Positions 29,067 through 39,710 are shown, counted from the first letter of the stretch. The stretch: DNA of 64,000 nucleotides from Pseudomonas sp. ATCC PTA-122608 (GCF_001952855.1 NZ_LPNO01000005.1:1-64000); one strand, 5' to 3'. Translations and numbers: made by a program. The notes: generated from the sequence alone by a model not told the origin.

Positions 29067-29210
29067 GGCGGCGACCCTCGGTAGATCCGGTATTCAGCCT
29101 CGCAGGGCAAGACTGTTTCTATCCAGCGACTCCTGTGGATATCCCTTGAGCTGAGAATAGAAGAAACCCGGTACAAACCAAGGCCGGGGGACCAACGGAC
29201 GACTGCCCCG

Positions 29211-29342
29211 TGGCGAGGGGGCTTGTCCCCCGTTGGGCTGCGTAGCAGCCCCAATAGGATAAACGTGCTCTAACAGGTTAAACGCAGTGCCTGGATTTGG
29301 GGCCGCTTCGCAGCCCAACGGGGGACAAGCCCCCTCGCCACA
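29211..29342. repeat. REP pair (type 2)
   Basis: GTGGCGAGGGGGCTTGTCCC and its inverse GGGACAAGCCCCCTCGCCAC, each followed inward by GTTGGGCTGCG-type sequence, flank about 60 bases downstream of the Lon-type gene. Confidence 0.9.
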
Positions 29343-29367
29343 AAGCGCGCCCTTCATCCGATCAAAA

Positions 29368-31806
29368 TCACACCGGTTTGGCTTCTGCCAACGCCTCCTG
29401 CGCCAGCTCCTTCTCGGCTTCCTTCAAATCATCTTCACTGATCATCTCGGCAATCGCCCGCAAACGCTCCACCACCCGTGCATTGACGCTGCCTTCCGGG
29501 AATTGCCCCTCCTCGTCTGGCGAACCCGCAGGCTCACCCACTAGCAGGCTCAAGGCCTCGTCGGCCTGACGCACGGCATAGACGTGGAACTGCCCGTCGC
29601 GTACAGCCTGCAGCACCTTCTCATCGAGCATCAGCGTCGCGACGTTGGCCTGGGGAATGATCGCCCCCTGCTCGCCGGTCAGCCCGCGGGCTTCACAGAG
29701 GCGGAAGAAGCCTTCAATCTTCTCGTTGACCCCGCCCACCGCCTGCACTTCACCAAACTGGTTGATGGAGCCGGTGATGGCAAAGCACTGCTTGAGCGGC
29801 GTTTTCGACAGCGCCGAAATCAAGGTGCAGGCCTCGCCCAAGGAGGCGCTGTCGCCGTCGACATAACCGTAGGACTGCTCCAGGGCGATACTCGCCGAGA
29901 TCGCCAACGGGAATTCCTGGGCATAACGGCTGCCCAGGTAACCGGTGAGGATCATCACGCCCTTGGAGTGGATCGGCTGGCCGAGGTTAACTTCACGCTC
30001 GATATCCACGATGCCGCTGCCGCCCGGGTACACCGAGGCAGAGATCCGCGCCGGTACACCAAACGCCGAGTCACCCACCTCCAGCACCGTCAGCCCGTTG
30101 CACTTGCCCACCGCTGCACCGGCGGTGTCGATCAGGATCACCCCGGCGAGCATGTCGTCGAGAATCCGCGCCGACACCCGCCCGGTGCGCGTGGCCTTGG
30201 CCTTGAGCGCACGCTCGATGTGCCCAGCGTCGGTGCGTTCATCACCCGCCAGGTGACGAATGAAGTCCGCCTCGCTGACCAACTGGAACAAATCACCGAT
30301 ACGCGCCGACAAGCGCCCCTGGTTCTCCGCCAGCCGCGCGCTGTAGGTCGCCAGCCGTGCCACGGCATCCGAGGTCAACGGCGCCATGCCTTCTTCCGAG
30401 GTGCGGGTTTTCAGCAACTGGGCGAACTGCTCCAGGCTTTCATCCACCATCGGAATGTCTTCGTCAAAGTCCACCAGCACCCGGAACATCTCCTGGAAGT
30501 CCGGATCTGCGTCCTGCAACGCGTAGTACAGCTGGCGGGAGCCAATGATGATGACCTTGAGCTGCAACGGGATCACTTGCGGGTTGAGGGTCACCGTGGC
30601 CAGGCGGCCCAGTTCGCCCAACGGTGACTCCATTTTCAGCTTGCGCGATTGCAGGGCACGCTTGAGGGCGTCCCACACAAACGGCTCGCTGAGCATTTTC
30701 TCGGCTTCGAGGATCAGGAAACCACCATTGGCACGGTGCAGCGCACCCGGCCGCAACTGGCGGTAAGTCGTGTAAAGCGCGCCCTGGTCGGTGCTGTATT
30801 CAATACGGCCGAACAGGTTGTCGTAGGTCGGATGCGGCTCGAATACCACCGGCGCGCCACCGTTGACCGGATGGCCTACCACCAGACTCGGGCAGTACTG
30901 CTCCTCCAGCAACTTGCGGGCCTGGGCATCGGTTTTCGCGTCGTCCACCAGTTGCTCGACCACGGTTTTCAGCAGGTAGACCTGCATTGCCTGCAGGTAG
31001 CCGCAGACTGCCGCGTTCTCCGCATACTTCTCGGACAGCGGCGACAGCAGTGGCTGCAAGGCCAACGTGATGGTTTCTTCGTTGAACTGGCGCATCTGGT
31101 TGTTAGACTCGCGCTTCCACTGGGGCAGGCTGGCGAGTTCTTCGTTGAGGCGTTCTTCCAGTTCGGAAATATCAGTGTGGAAACGCTCGCGGTCAGCTTC
31201 CGGCAACTGCGAGAATTCAGCCTCATCCAGAGCCTTGCCATCGAGCATCGGGGTGAACGCAATGTTGGTGCTGTCACGGTACAGCGCCACGTCCTTTTCC
31301 AGAGCCAGGCGCTCGATGACGTCAAGAGCACGGTCGTAGCGCTGGTTGAAAGCACGGTCGATGGCGCTTTTGCGCTGTTGATAAGTCGGGTGTTCAAACA
31401 CGGCCGGAAAGGTCGCGACCAGGTTATCGATCAAGCCGTTGATATCGGAGATGAACGCGGCAGCACCGCCCGCAGGCAGTTCCAGCGCGCGGGGTTCGCG
31501 AGGCTCGTCGAAATTATTGACGTAGACCCAGTCGGCCGGGGTCTGCAGGCGCTTGCCTTCGGCCTTGAGGTAGCGTTTGACGAACGAAAAGCGGCCGGTA
31601 CCGGGCTCGCCCATGACAAATACGTTGTAACCGGGGCGTGGCATGGCCACACCGAACTGCAAGGCTTCGACCGCACGTTCCTGGCCAAGCACACCGCGAA
31701 AGGGCTCCAAATCATTGGTGGTCGAGAAGCTGAACTGTTCAGCGGAAAAAGGACGAGTCAGCGCTTCGGGCGCTAGACGCAAGCTGGCAGCAACAGGATC
31801 AGGCAT
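29368..31806 (-). CDS. Lon-type (S16) protease with AAA_32 domain, LonB/YcbZ-like
   Basis: An 812-residue protein related to PA4576 and E. coli YcbZ. The C-terminal S16 domain is intact: the catalytic serine is Ser653 in GDSASLGE and the lysine is Lys696 in VNEKIEG, 43 residues apart as in E. coli Lon. The N-terminal AAA-like domain carries GEPGTGRFS at 66-74, where the Walker A lysine is Arg72 and the next residue is Phe. The putative Walker B reads GFLILEAEK. ATP use is therefore doubtful, though this may be normal for the subfamily. The C-terminus is an acidic, alanine-rich helix. Confidence 0.9.
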   Translation of the reverse strand: MPDPVAASLRLAPEALTRPFSAEQFSFSTTNDLEPFRGVLGQERAVEALQFGVAMPRPGYNVFVMGEPGTGRFSFVKRYLKAEGKRLQTPADWVYVNNFDEPREPRALELPAGGAAAFISDINGLIDNLVATFPAVFEHPTYQQRKSAIDRAFNQRYDRALDVIERLALEKDVALYRDSTNIAFTPMLDGKALDEAEFSQLPEADRERFHTDISELEERLNEELASLPQWKRESNNQMRQFNEETITLALQPLLSPLSEKYAENAAVCGYLQAMQVYLLKTVVEQLVDDAKTDAQARKLLEEQYCPSLVVGHPVNGGAPVVFEPHPTYDNLFGRIEYSTDQGALYTTYRQLRPGALHRANGGFLILEAEKMLSEPFVWDALKRALQSRKLKMESPLGELGRLATVTLNPQVIPLQLKVIIIGSRQLYYALQDADPDFQEMFRVLVDFDEDIPMVDESLEQFAQLLKTRTSEEGMAPLTSDAVARLATYSARLAENQGRLSARIGDLFQLVSEADFIRHLAGDERTDAGHIERALKAKATRTGRVSARILDDMLAGVILIDTAGAAVGKCNGLTVLEVGDSAFGVPARISASVYPGGSGIVDIEREVNLGQPIHSKGVMILTGYLGSRYAQEFPLAISASIALEQSYGYVDGDSASLGEACTLISALSKTPLKQCFAITGSINQFGEVQAVGGVNEKIEGFFRLCEARGLTGEQGAIIPQANVATLMLDEKVLQAVRDGQFHVYAVRQADEALSLLVGEPAGSPDEEGQFPEGSVNARVVERLRAIAEMISEDDLKEAEKELAQEALAEAKPV

Positions 31807-32073
31807 CGGGCTTCCTTACATCAGGCGGGGCAGATGACGGCATTCTGGCGCCGGGTTGGGCCGGCTGGCAAGGACGGCTTAGGGAAAGCATAGACCCAGG
31901 TTTGAGGCTGTAAAAAAACCGAGTGTTTCCGGCTTGTTTCATAAAAAGTCACGGAACCCTTGGATCATGCCTAAACTCCAACCTGCTGCGGGTTGGACTA
32001 ATAACCGACCCCTAGGGTGCTGTCAGGCACCTGAACCCTTGTCCATTGGTTTGCACACAAAGAGAACAAAGCT

Positions 32074-32562
32074 ATGAAACGGATCCTTCTCGGTACTCTC
32101 TTCACCGTCGTCTCCCTCAATGCAATGGCTGAAGCGCCAGGTGGCCCGAACTGCGGTTGGGGCAACATGTTGTTCGAAGGCCAACGCGGCACTCCGGCTC
32201 ACTTCCTGGCCTCCACCACCAACGGTACCTCCGGTAACGCCACATTCGGCATGACCTCGGGCACCAACGGCTGTAGCACCAACAGCGCACTGACCTACGG
32301 TGGCAAATCGTGGATTGCCATGAATGGCATGATGAACGAGCTGTCCGAAGACATGGCCAAGGGTAACGGCGAAGCGCTGACTACCTACGCTGTAGTACTG
32401 GGCGTTGCTCCTGAAGACCGCGAGCACTTTGCCGCTGTGACTCACGAGCACTTCCAGCAAATCTTCAGCAAGGCTGACGTAACCGCTGATGACGTGCACA
32501 ACAACACCCTGGCTGTACTGAAAAGCGACACCCGTCTGGCGAAATACGCTACCCAGGCTTAA
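32074..32562 (+). CDS. DUF3015 family exported protein
   Basis: A 162-residue protein with a signal peptide (MKRILLGTLFTVVSLNAMA, cut before EAPGG) and the DUF3015 domain. The domain includes NCGWGNMLFEGQRGTPAHFLASTTNGTSGNATFGMTSGTNGC with two cysteines. It is predicted to be periplasmic; its function is unknown. It has its own terminator, and the DUF4105 gene follows 94 bases later on the same strand, an association common in Pseudomonas. Confidence 0.92.
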   Translation: MKRILLGTLFTVVSLNAMAEAPGGPNCGWGNMLFEGQRGTPAHFLASTTNGTSGNATFGMTSGTNGCSTNSALTYGGKSWIAMNGMMNELSEDMAKGNGEALTTYAVVLGVAPEDREHFAAVTHEHFQQIFSKADVTADDVHNNTLAVLKSDTRLAKYATQA

Positions 32563-32572
32563 GCTCGACCCG

Positions 32573-32599
32573 CCCGTGCCTTTCGAGGCACGGGTTTTG
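32573..32599 (+). terminator. Terminator after the DUF3015 gene
   Basis: CCCGTGCC-TTTCGA-GGCACGGG is followed by TTTTGTT, 11 bases after the stop codon. Confidence 0.85.
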
Positions 32600-32655
32600 T
32601 TATTTTTGGACCTGCCTCCCCTTTGGGTCTTTTTATCTCGACTTAAGTTGCCCAC

Positions 32656-34509
32656 ATGCTCAAACGCCTTGCCTACCTGGCACTCTTCGCCTGCGCCCCG
32701 CTGTATGCGGCGCCGCACCTTGATGATCAACGTTTGCAGCAGTTGGCCAACGAGCCGTTCTGGCTCTCGCTGGGGCATTACGAATCCGGCAAATTCGAAG
32801 GCTGGCGCAGTTATGTCAGCGACAAGAAATTCTTCCTCGCCCCCGATGGCGCCCACCATCCGGACCAGGAGCTGAAGGCCACGGTGGAGGCACTGTATGC
32901 CCCGGCCAGCCTCGGCGAAAAACACGTCCAATGCGTTTATCCCGCACGTACCCGTTGGCTCAAGGACCAGTTGCACCTGACTGACTTGCCAACGCTGGAC
33001 TGCAAGGAATTCAAGCAATGGTTCAAGGACGTTGCGCCCCACAGTGCGGTGATGATCTTCCCGGCGGCTTACCTCAACAGCCCGTCGTCAATGTTCGGCC
33101 ACACCCTGCTGCGCATCGACCAGGCTGACGTGCAGAGCAACAACACCGCCCTGCTCAGCTACGCGATCAACTTTGGCGCCTATATCGAAGGCTCGGACAA
33201 CAGCATCCTCTACGCCTGGAAAGGCCTGATGGGCGGTTATCCCGGCCTGTTTGCACTGGTGCCCTACCAGGAAAAGCTCTCGGAATACCGTAGCCTGGAG
33301 AACCGCGACCTGTGGGAATACCGCCTGAACCTGACCCAGGTCGAGACCGAGCGCATGGTTGAGCACGTGTGGGAGCTGAAGCAGATCCAGTTCGACTACT
33401 TCTTCTTCGACGAAAACTGCTCCTATCGCCTGCTGGAACTGCTGCAAGTGGCCCGCCCAAGCCTGCGGCTGACCGAGCAATTTCCGCTGACCGCCATTCC
33501 TACCGACACGGTAAAAGCCGTGAAAGAAGCCGGCCTGGTAGAAAAAATCGACTATCGCCCGTCCCGTGAACGGGAACTGCTGGAGCGCGCCAAACCGCTG
33601 GACAGTGACGAGCAGCAATGGGTGCTGAAGATCAGCGACGACCAGAAACAACTGCAAGAGCCGACCTTCAAGGCCATCGCCAAAGACCGCCAGGCCCTGA
33701 TAATCGACGCCGCCTATCGCCTCGGCCGCTACCGCGCCAACGGCCTGGAGCGTGACACCGAACGCTCCCAACGCAGCTTCGAACTGCTGCGGGCGATCAA
33801 CCAGAACCCGGCACCAGACCTGAAAATCGAACGCCCCGGCCTGCCCGAAGACGGCCACGAATCCCGCACCTGGCAAGCCGGCATCGGCACCCGGGGCGAC
33901 AAGGCCTTCGGCGAATACGGCCTGCGCATGGCCTACCACGACCTGAATGACAACGCCGAAGGCTTCCCCTTGGGCGCGCAGATCGAAATCCTGCAAATGA
34001 AACTGCGCCAGTACGAAGGCAACCACTGGCAGTTGCAGCAACTGGACCTGGCGACCATTCGCTCACTGACCCCGCGCAACGAGCTGCTGCAACCCTGGTC
34101 GTGGCAAGTCACCGGCGGCCTTGAGCGCGTACCGGGCAAGCATGACGACGAGACCCTCGTCAGCCACGTTAACGGCGGCGCCGGCGGAACCTGGCAACTG
34201 CGCGACGACATGCTCGGCTTCGCCCTGGGCACAGTGCGCGTGGAACACAACAGCGACTTTGGCGAAGCCATCTCCCCGGCGGCCGGCTTCAACACCGGCG
34301 TGCTGTGGCGAAACCCGCTGGGCAACCTGAGCCTGGAAGCCAAGGGTGATTTCTTCACCAATGGCGAAGTACGGCGCAGTATCAGCTTGAATCAACAGTG
34401 GGAATTGTCGCGCAACCTGGGCTTGAGGCTGAGTGCGCAGCGGGAATACAGCCACTTGGCGACACCGGTGAATGAGGTGATGCTAGAGGTGAAGTGGTAT
34501 CACTATTAA
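32656..34509 (+). CDS. DUF4105 (Lnb N-terminal-like) envelope protein
   Basis: A 617-residue protein with a signal peptide (MLKRLAYLALFACAPLYA, cut before APHLDD). The DUF4105 domain lies at about residues 125-300 and resembles the N-terminal domain of lacto-N-biosidase-type enzymes. Visible blocks are MFGHTLLRIDQ, GGYPGLFALVPY, LWEYRLNLT and the DENCSYRLLELL motif with conserved Asn and Cys. The C-terminal 220 residues alternate polar and aromatic strands and end in WYHY, consistent with a small outer-membrane barrel. The motifs suggest a papain-like or NlpC-like enzyme, but the substrate is unknown. Confidence 0.88.
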   Translation: MLKRLAYLALFACAPLYAAPHLDDQRLQQLANEPFWLSLGHYESGKFEGWRSYVSDKKFFLAPDGAHHPDQELKATVEALYAPASLGEKHVQCVYPARTRWLKDQLHLTDLPTLDCKEFKQWFKDVAPHSAVMIFPAAYLNSPSSMFGHTLLRIDQADVQSNNTALLSYAINFGAYIEGSDNSILYAWKGLMGGYPGLFALVPYQEKLSEYRSLENRDLWEYRLNLTQVETERMVEHVWELKQIQFDYFFFDENCSYRLLELLQVARPSLRLTEQFPLTAIPTDTVKAVKEAGLVEKIDYRPSRERELLERAKPLDSDEQQWVLKISDDQKQLQEPTFKAIAKDRQALIIDAAYRLGRYRANGLERDTERSQRSFELLRAINQNPAPDLKIERPGLPEDGHESRTWQAGIGTRGDKAFGEYGLRMAYHDLNDNAEGFPLGAQIEILQMKLRQYEGNHWQLQQLDLATIRSLTPRNELLQPWSWQVTGGLERVPGKHDDETLVSHVNGGAGGTWQLRDDMLGFALGTVRVEHNSDFGEAISPAAGFNTGVLWRNPLGNLSLEAKGDFFTNGEVRRSISLNQQWELSRNLGLRLSAQREYSHLATPVNEVMLEVKWYHY

Positions 34510-34525
34510 TCCCTGAGCCGTAGAT

Positions 34526-34641
34526 CATTCCCACGCTCCGCGTGGGAATGCATCCTGTGACGCTCCGCGTCACGACCTTTAAAAGCGGACGCAGAGCGTC
34601 CAGGGCGGCATGCCCACGCAGAGCGTGGGAACGATCACTAA
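34526..34641. repeat. Palindromic CACGCTC-type repeat cluster
   Basis: Units such as TTCCCACGCTCCGCGTGGGAA, GTGACGCTCCGCGTCAC, GGACGCAGAGCGTCC and CCCACGCAGAGCGTGGG, each a short palindrome around CGCTC or GAGCG, are packed into 115 bases between the DUF4105 gene and the chorismate mutase-like gene. This repeat type is distinct from the REPs. Confidence 0.8.
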
Positions 34642-34658
34642 AAGGAGCTTCAACCAAC

Positions 34659-34955
34659 ATGGCCGTTAATTGCACCAGCCTCGAGCAAGTCCGGGAAAAC
34701 ATCGACCGTCTTGATCGCCAGATCGTTACGCTGCTGGCCGAACGGGGCGGCTTTGTCTCACAGGCTGCGCGCTTCAAAAAAGACAGTGACGGCGTGAAAG
34801 CCCCGCAGCGGGTTGAGCAGGTGATTGCCAAGGTTCGCGATCTCGCTGATACCGCTGGCGCCAATCCGGACGTCACAGAGCAAGTCTATCGGGCGATGAT
34901 TGCAGCGTTCATCCAGCAAGAACTCGCAGAGCACGCCGCCCTGACACCAGACTGA
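34659..34955 (+). CDS. Chorismate mutase-like (AroQ/PchB-type) protein
   Basis: A 98-residue all-helical protein of the AroQ class II chorismate mutase family, closest in length to PchB-type isochorismate pyruvate lyases. The first helix is SLEQVRENIDRLDRQIVTLLAERGGFVSQAARFK, with the conserved Arg, Asp and Lys positions. The second carries APQRVEQVIAKVRDLA. The ATG at 34659 has an AAAGGAG ribosome site. It is not fused to prephenate dehydratase and no salicylate or siderophore genes are adjacent, so the substrate is open. It may be a recent arrival, being flanked by repeats on both sides. Confidence 0.8.
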   Translation: MAVNCTSLEQVRENIDRLDRQIVTLLAERGGFVSQAARFKKDSDGVKAPQRVEQVIAKVRDLADTAGANPDVTEQVYRAMIAAFIQQELAEHAALTPD

Positions 34956-34971
34956 ACCACACAATAACCTT

Positions 34972-35102
34972 GTGGCGAGGGAGCTTGCTCCCGCTGGGCT
35001 GCGCAGCAGCCCCAAAACCAGACACCTCACCCTTTCTGGAATATCTCAATACCCTGAACAGGGGCCGAGTCGCGCCCCAGCGGGGGACAGGCCCTCTCAC
35101 CA
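34972..35102. repeat. REP pair (type 2), partly degenerate
   Basis: GTGGCGAGGGAGCTTGCTCC on the left and CAGCGGGGGACAGGCCCTCT on the right are the two arms. The right arm has drifted, so pairing is imperfect. Bases 35103-35343, up to the HsdR_N-type gene, are A+T-rich and hold no gene. Confidence 0.7.
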
Positions 35103-35343
35103 CTGGTTCAGCGCCCGACTGAACTAGCCATCCACGGACAAACCCATTTCCGGACAGAAATTTTCATGCCCGTCTCAACTCATTGATAAATAGACATGAA
35201 ATTTCGTACGATTTTTTAGCTATTTTCATTCGATGTAAATCAGCTCTAAGTCCATTCTCTTTATCAGCATTTATGACTAGTATCGGATGGCAATCAAATT
35301 GCCACCATCTCTATACACGGATCTGAATAGATAAGAGGCTCGT

Positions 35344-36429
35344 ATGGAATTCTTTGAAAAGCTCACCAGCCTGGCGGCCAAAGTCCGCCTGCAGGGCCCC
35401 GCAATTCAAACGGAAGAAGCCACAAAAAATGCTTTTGTCATGCCCTTTATAAATATGGTGTTGGGCTACGACGTATTTGATCCTCAGGAAGTAACACCGG
35501 AATTTGTCTGCGACATCGGGACGAAAAAAGGTGAAAAGATTGATTACGCCATCATGAAAAATGGGGAAGTCCAGATGCTCATCGAATGCAAAAAAATCGG
35601 TGAGTCGCTCAGCATCAATCACGCGTCCCAGCTGTTTCGCTATTTCCATGTCACAAGCGCAAGAATTTCGATTCTCACCAACGGCCAGGTCTATCGGTTT
35701 TTTACGGATTTGGACGCACCCAACAAAATGGATGAAAAGCCATTTTTAGAGCTGGATTTACTAGACATTGATGAGTATTCAGTCCCGGAACTGATCAAGC
35801 TGACAAAATCTGCATTCGATGTAGATTCGATTATCAGCGCTGCTGGCGAATTGAAATATGTCAGCCAAATCAAAAAAGTTATCGCCGCGCAGATCAGCAA
35901 GCCAGACGATGACTTCGTAAAAGTTTTCGCTTCACGTGTGTACGAAGGGGTTATCACACAGAAAGTTCGAGAGCAGTTTTTTGAGTTAACCCGAAAGGCG
36001 TTAAGCCAGTTCCTCAACGATCAGATCAATGATCGCCTTAAGTCAGCTATGAGTGGTTCCATTCAGCCGGCTCAAGCCTCACTACCCACTTCTCTCTCCG
36101 CTAATACCGAAGTTATAGAGCGTGACGAGTCAGAAGACAAAATAATCACCACTCTGGAAGAACTTGAGGGATATCACATAGTAAGAGCTGTCGTACGCTC
36201 TGTGGTCGATGCCAAACGCATCGTGCAGCGAGATACGCAGAGCTATTTTGGGATATTGCTGGACGACAACAATCGCAAGCCGATTTGCCGCCTGCACTTC
36301 AACCGCAGCCAGAAATACATCGGGATTTTTGACGCAGAGAAAAATGAAACACGACATGCAATTTCATCAATTGACGAGATTTACGAATACTCAGATCACC
36401 TGAAAAAAACGGTGGGTTACTACGACTAA
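35344..36429 (+). CDS. Orphan HsdR_N-type PD-(D/E)xK nuclease
   Basis: A 361-residue protein with the N-terminal domain of type I restriction subunit R (HsdR_N). The nuclease core shows Asp67 in EKIDYAIM and Glu81-Cys-Lys83 in LIECKK, the D...ExK pattern; SQLFRYF and ILTNGQVYRFF are typical following blocks. No helicase domain, hsdM or hsdS is present. The C-terminal ~115 residues, after a serine-rich linker at about 240-255, form a separate domain (GYHIVRAVVRSVVDAKRI...YFGILLDDN). The gene and its upstream region are much richer in A+T than the neighbours, which suggests transfer. A defence role is plausible but not shown. Confidence 0.8.
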   Translation: MEFFEKLTSLAAKVRLQGPAIQTEEATKNAFVMPFINMVLGYDVFDPQEVTPEFVCDIGTKKGEKIDYAIMKNGEVQMLIECKKIGESLSINHASQLFRYFHVTSARISILTNGQVYRFFTDLDAPNKMDEKPFLELDLLDIDEYSVPELIKLTKSAFDVDSIISAAGELKYVSQIKKVIAAQISKPDDDFVKVFASRVYEGVITQKVREQFFELTRKALSQFLNDQINDRLKSAMSGSIQPAQASLPTSLSANTEVIERDESEDKIITTLEELEGYHIVRAVVRSVVDAKRIVQRDTQSYFGILLDDNNRKPICRLHFNRSQKYIGIFDAEKNETRHAISSIDEIYEYSDHLKKTVGYYD

Positions 36430-36480
36430 ATGCTAGATGGTAGAGGTCTTAATACTCTTATAAGCCCGTCTATGTCATGT

Positions 36481-36535
36481 AGTGAGGGCTGCTACGCAGC
36501 CCAACGCGGGGCAAGCCCGCTCACCACAGGGGGCA
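36481..36535. repeat. Single type 2 REP-like fragment
   Basis: GGGCTGCTACGCAGCCCAACGCGGGGCAAGCCCGCTCACCAC is half of a type 2 REP pair, lying just after the HsdR_N-type gene. Confidence 0.6.
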
Positions 36536-36546
36536 ATTGCTTGTCT

Positions 36547-36837
36547 CTAGGTGACAGGCGTCATCGCTTGGGTAAGGTCGTCTACAACTGCCTTGCCCAT
36601 CTCGCATAGATAATGCGCCGCCCACGCATATTGCTCACCTCGCACATCCATGGCGGCTTCCATTGCGAGTGTCTTGGAGTAGTGAAGCAGTGTGGATACA
36701 TGCTCCAGCGCTTCACTAATCGGCATGCCTGCGTTCACGCGGAACAGAGGCTTCTCGTTTTCGCCATAGTCACCGAAGGTGACTACACCGACGGTAATGA
36801 TCGAGGACAGCGGTGGATCGGGGACAATTTTAGCCAT
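36547..36837 (-). CDS. DUF3077 domain protein
   Basis: A 96-residue protein of the DUF3077 family, common and often multi-copy in Pseudomonas. The core is LFRVNAGMPISEALEHVSTLLHYSKTLAMEAAM and ERxxAWAAHYLCEMGKAVVDDL-like helices (here GEQYAWAAHYLCEMGKAVVDDL in two parts). It is predicted to be helical and cytoplasmic; the function is unknown. The start at 36837 (MAKIVPDPP) follows AGAAGAG. Upstream is an unusually long leader with stable hairpins. Confidence 0.85.
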   Translation of the reverse strand: MAKIVPDPPLSSIITVGVVTFGDYGENEKPLFRVNAGMPISEALEHVSTLLHYSKTLAMEAAMDVRGEQYAWAAHYLCEMGKAVVDDLTQAMTPVT

Positions 36838-37120
36838 GATGTCTCTTCTAAGTGAAAAAGGGGACCACCGCGACACGTCGCTAAACATGAAAGGGTGGCT
36901 GCTGTACGCAGGTTAGCGAACCGGTCACCTAGACACCCGGCAGATCCGAAGATCTCCCGCGCACAGCCGCCATAGCACGATACGGCCGGCAAAAAAACCG
37001 CCTGCCAAGTATGTAAAGAGGTTGCGTCTTGGTGGTTCGGGCCGCTAAACCCGTTCACTGTTTTCACAGCGAAGTCGGGAGGCTAGTGACCCAAACACTA
37101 AGGCGCAATAGGGTTGAGAT
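36838..37120 (-). promoter_or_regulatory. Long, probably structured 5' leader of the DUF3077 gene
   Basis: This non-coding stretch reads towards the DUF3077 start on the minus strand. It contains AGATC-TTCG-GATCT (36942-36955), a hairpin closed by a C(UUCG)G tetraloop, and CTGT-GAAA-ACAG (37058-37069), a hairpin with a GNRA loop. A CCAAG/CTTGG stem (about 37016-37040) lies before GGCGG and seven T residues (36991-36999), like an attenuator. No convincing ORF lies in it. Similar leaders before other DUF3077 genes come to mind from other pseudomonads, but I cannot verify that here. It could be a cis-regulatory RNA or a separate small RNA. Confidence 0.4.
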
Positions 37121-37265
37121 TCTCTAGGAATTGTCCTGCAATTTAAAGGGAATCGTCGTTGATGGCCTTTCAACTCAACACCTTTCTCACGTCCCTTTCA
37201 CATCTATCCAACGAATCCACTCCTACACTTCCCCTATCAGCCGTTCAACGGCCAGGGAGCAAGCG

Positions 37266-37622
37266 ATGTGGCGGTACGCTGTAATGCTGGGCCTGTTGGC
37301 CCTGCTGTCGGGTTGCCAATCAACCCATGAAGACTTGCTGGCCAAGGGTTACCCGCCCGCGTTCGCCGACGGCTACGACGATGGTTGCAGCAGCGGCCGC
37401 CAAGCCGCCGGGGTGATCACTGGGGAATTTCGCAAGAATGTCCCCCGCTACCTGAAAGACCGCACCTACGCCGAAGGCTGGGAAGATGGCTTCCGCCAGT
37501 GCAAGGCCATGCGCGAGAATGAAGATCTGAACGACTACAAGAACCGTCATTGGGACGACCGCGAACGCGCCTGGCAACAGGAAAAGGACCGCGACGCCGC
37601 CCGAGCCTTTCGTTCGCCATAG
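37266..37622 (+). CDS. Small lipoprotein of unknown function
   Basis: A 118-residue lipoprotein. The signal MWRYAVMLGLLALLSGC has a perfect lipobox LSGC with lipid Cys17 followed by Gln-Ser. The mature part contains a repeat-like pair FADGYDDGCSSGRQAAG and YAEGWEDGFRQCKAM, both of the G-x-x-D-G type with one cysteine each. It ends in a charged helix (NRHWDDRERAWQQEKDRDAA). The frame is open to 37131 but only the ATG at 37266 gives a signal peptide. Function unknown. Confidence 0.78.
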   Translation: MWRYAVMLGLLALLSGCQSTHEDLLAKGYPPAFADGYDDGCSSGRQAAGVITGEFRKNVPRYLKDRTYAEGWEDGFRQCKAMRENEDLNDYKNRHWDDRERAWQQEKDRDAARAFRSP

Positions 37623-37692
37623 GTCGCTTTCAGACATCCGGCGAAACTTATCCCCTGCGACCATGGCCCAAACTCCATAGCAGGAGAACGCC

Positions 37693-39581
<1,889 letters not shown>

Positions 39582-39710
39582 TCATGTCGCACCGCGACAG
39601 GGCGAAATGTCGCTTTTGTGAATTTAAATGGTGCATTAGATATAAATACAGGCGGTTTTTGCACCTTAATGAGGATTTAAAGTCGAGTTTTGCACCAATA
39701 GTTAAACCGT

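Noticed and set aside
34659..36837. A complete defence island (restriction-modification, toxin-antitoxin, or similar)
   Set aside because: Only the orphan nuclease is suggestive; the neighbours are a chorismate mutase-like gene and DUF3077, with no methylase, specificity or toxin gene.
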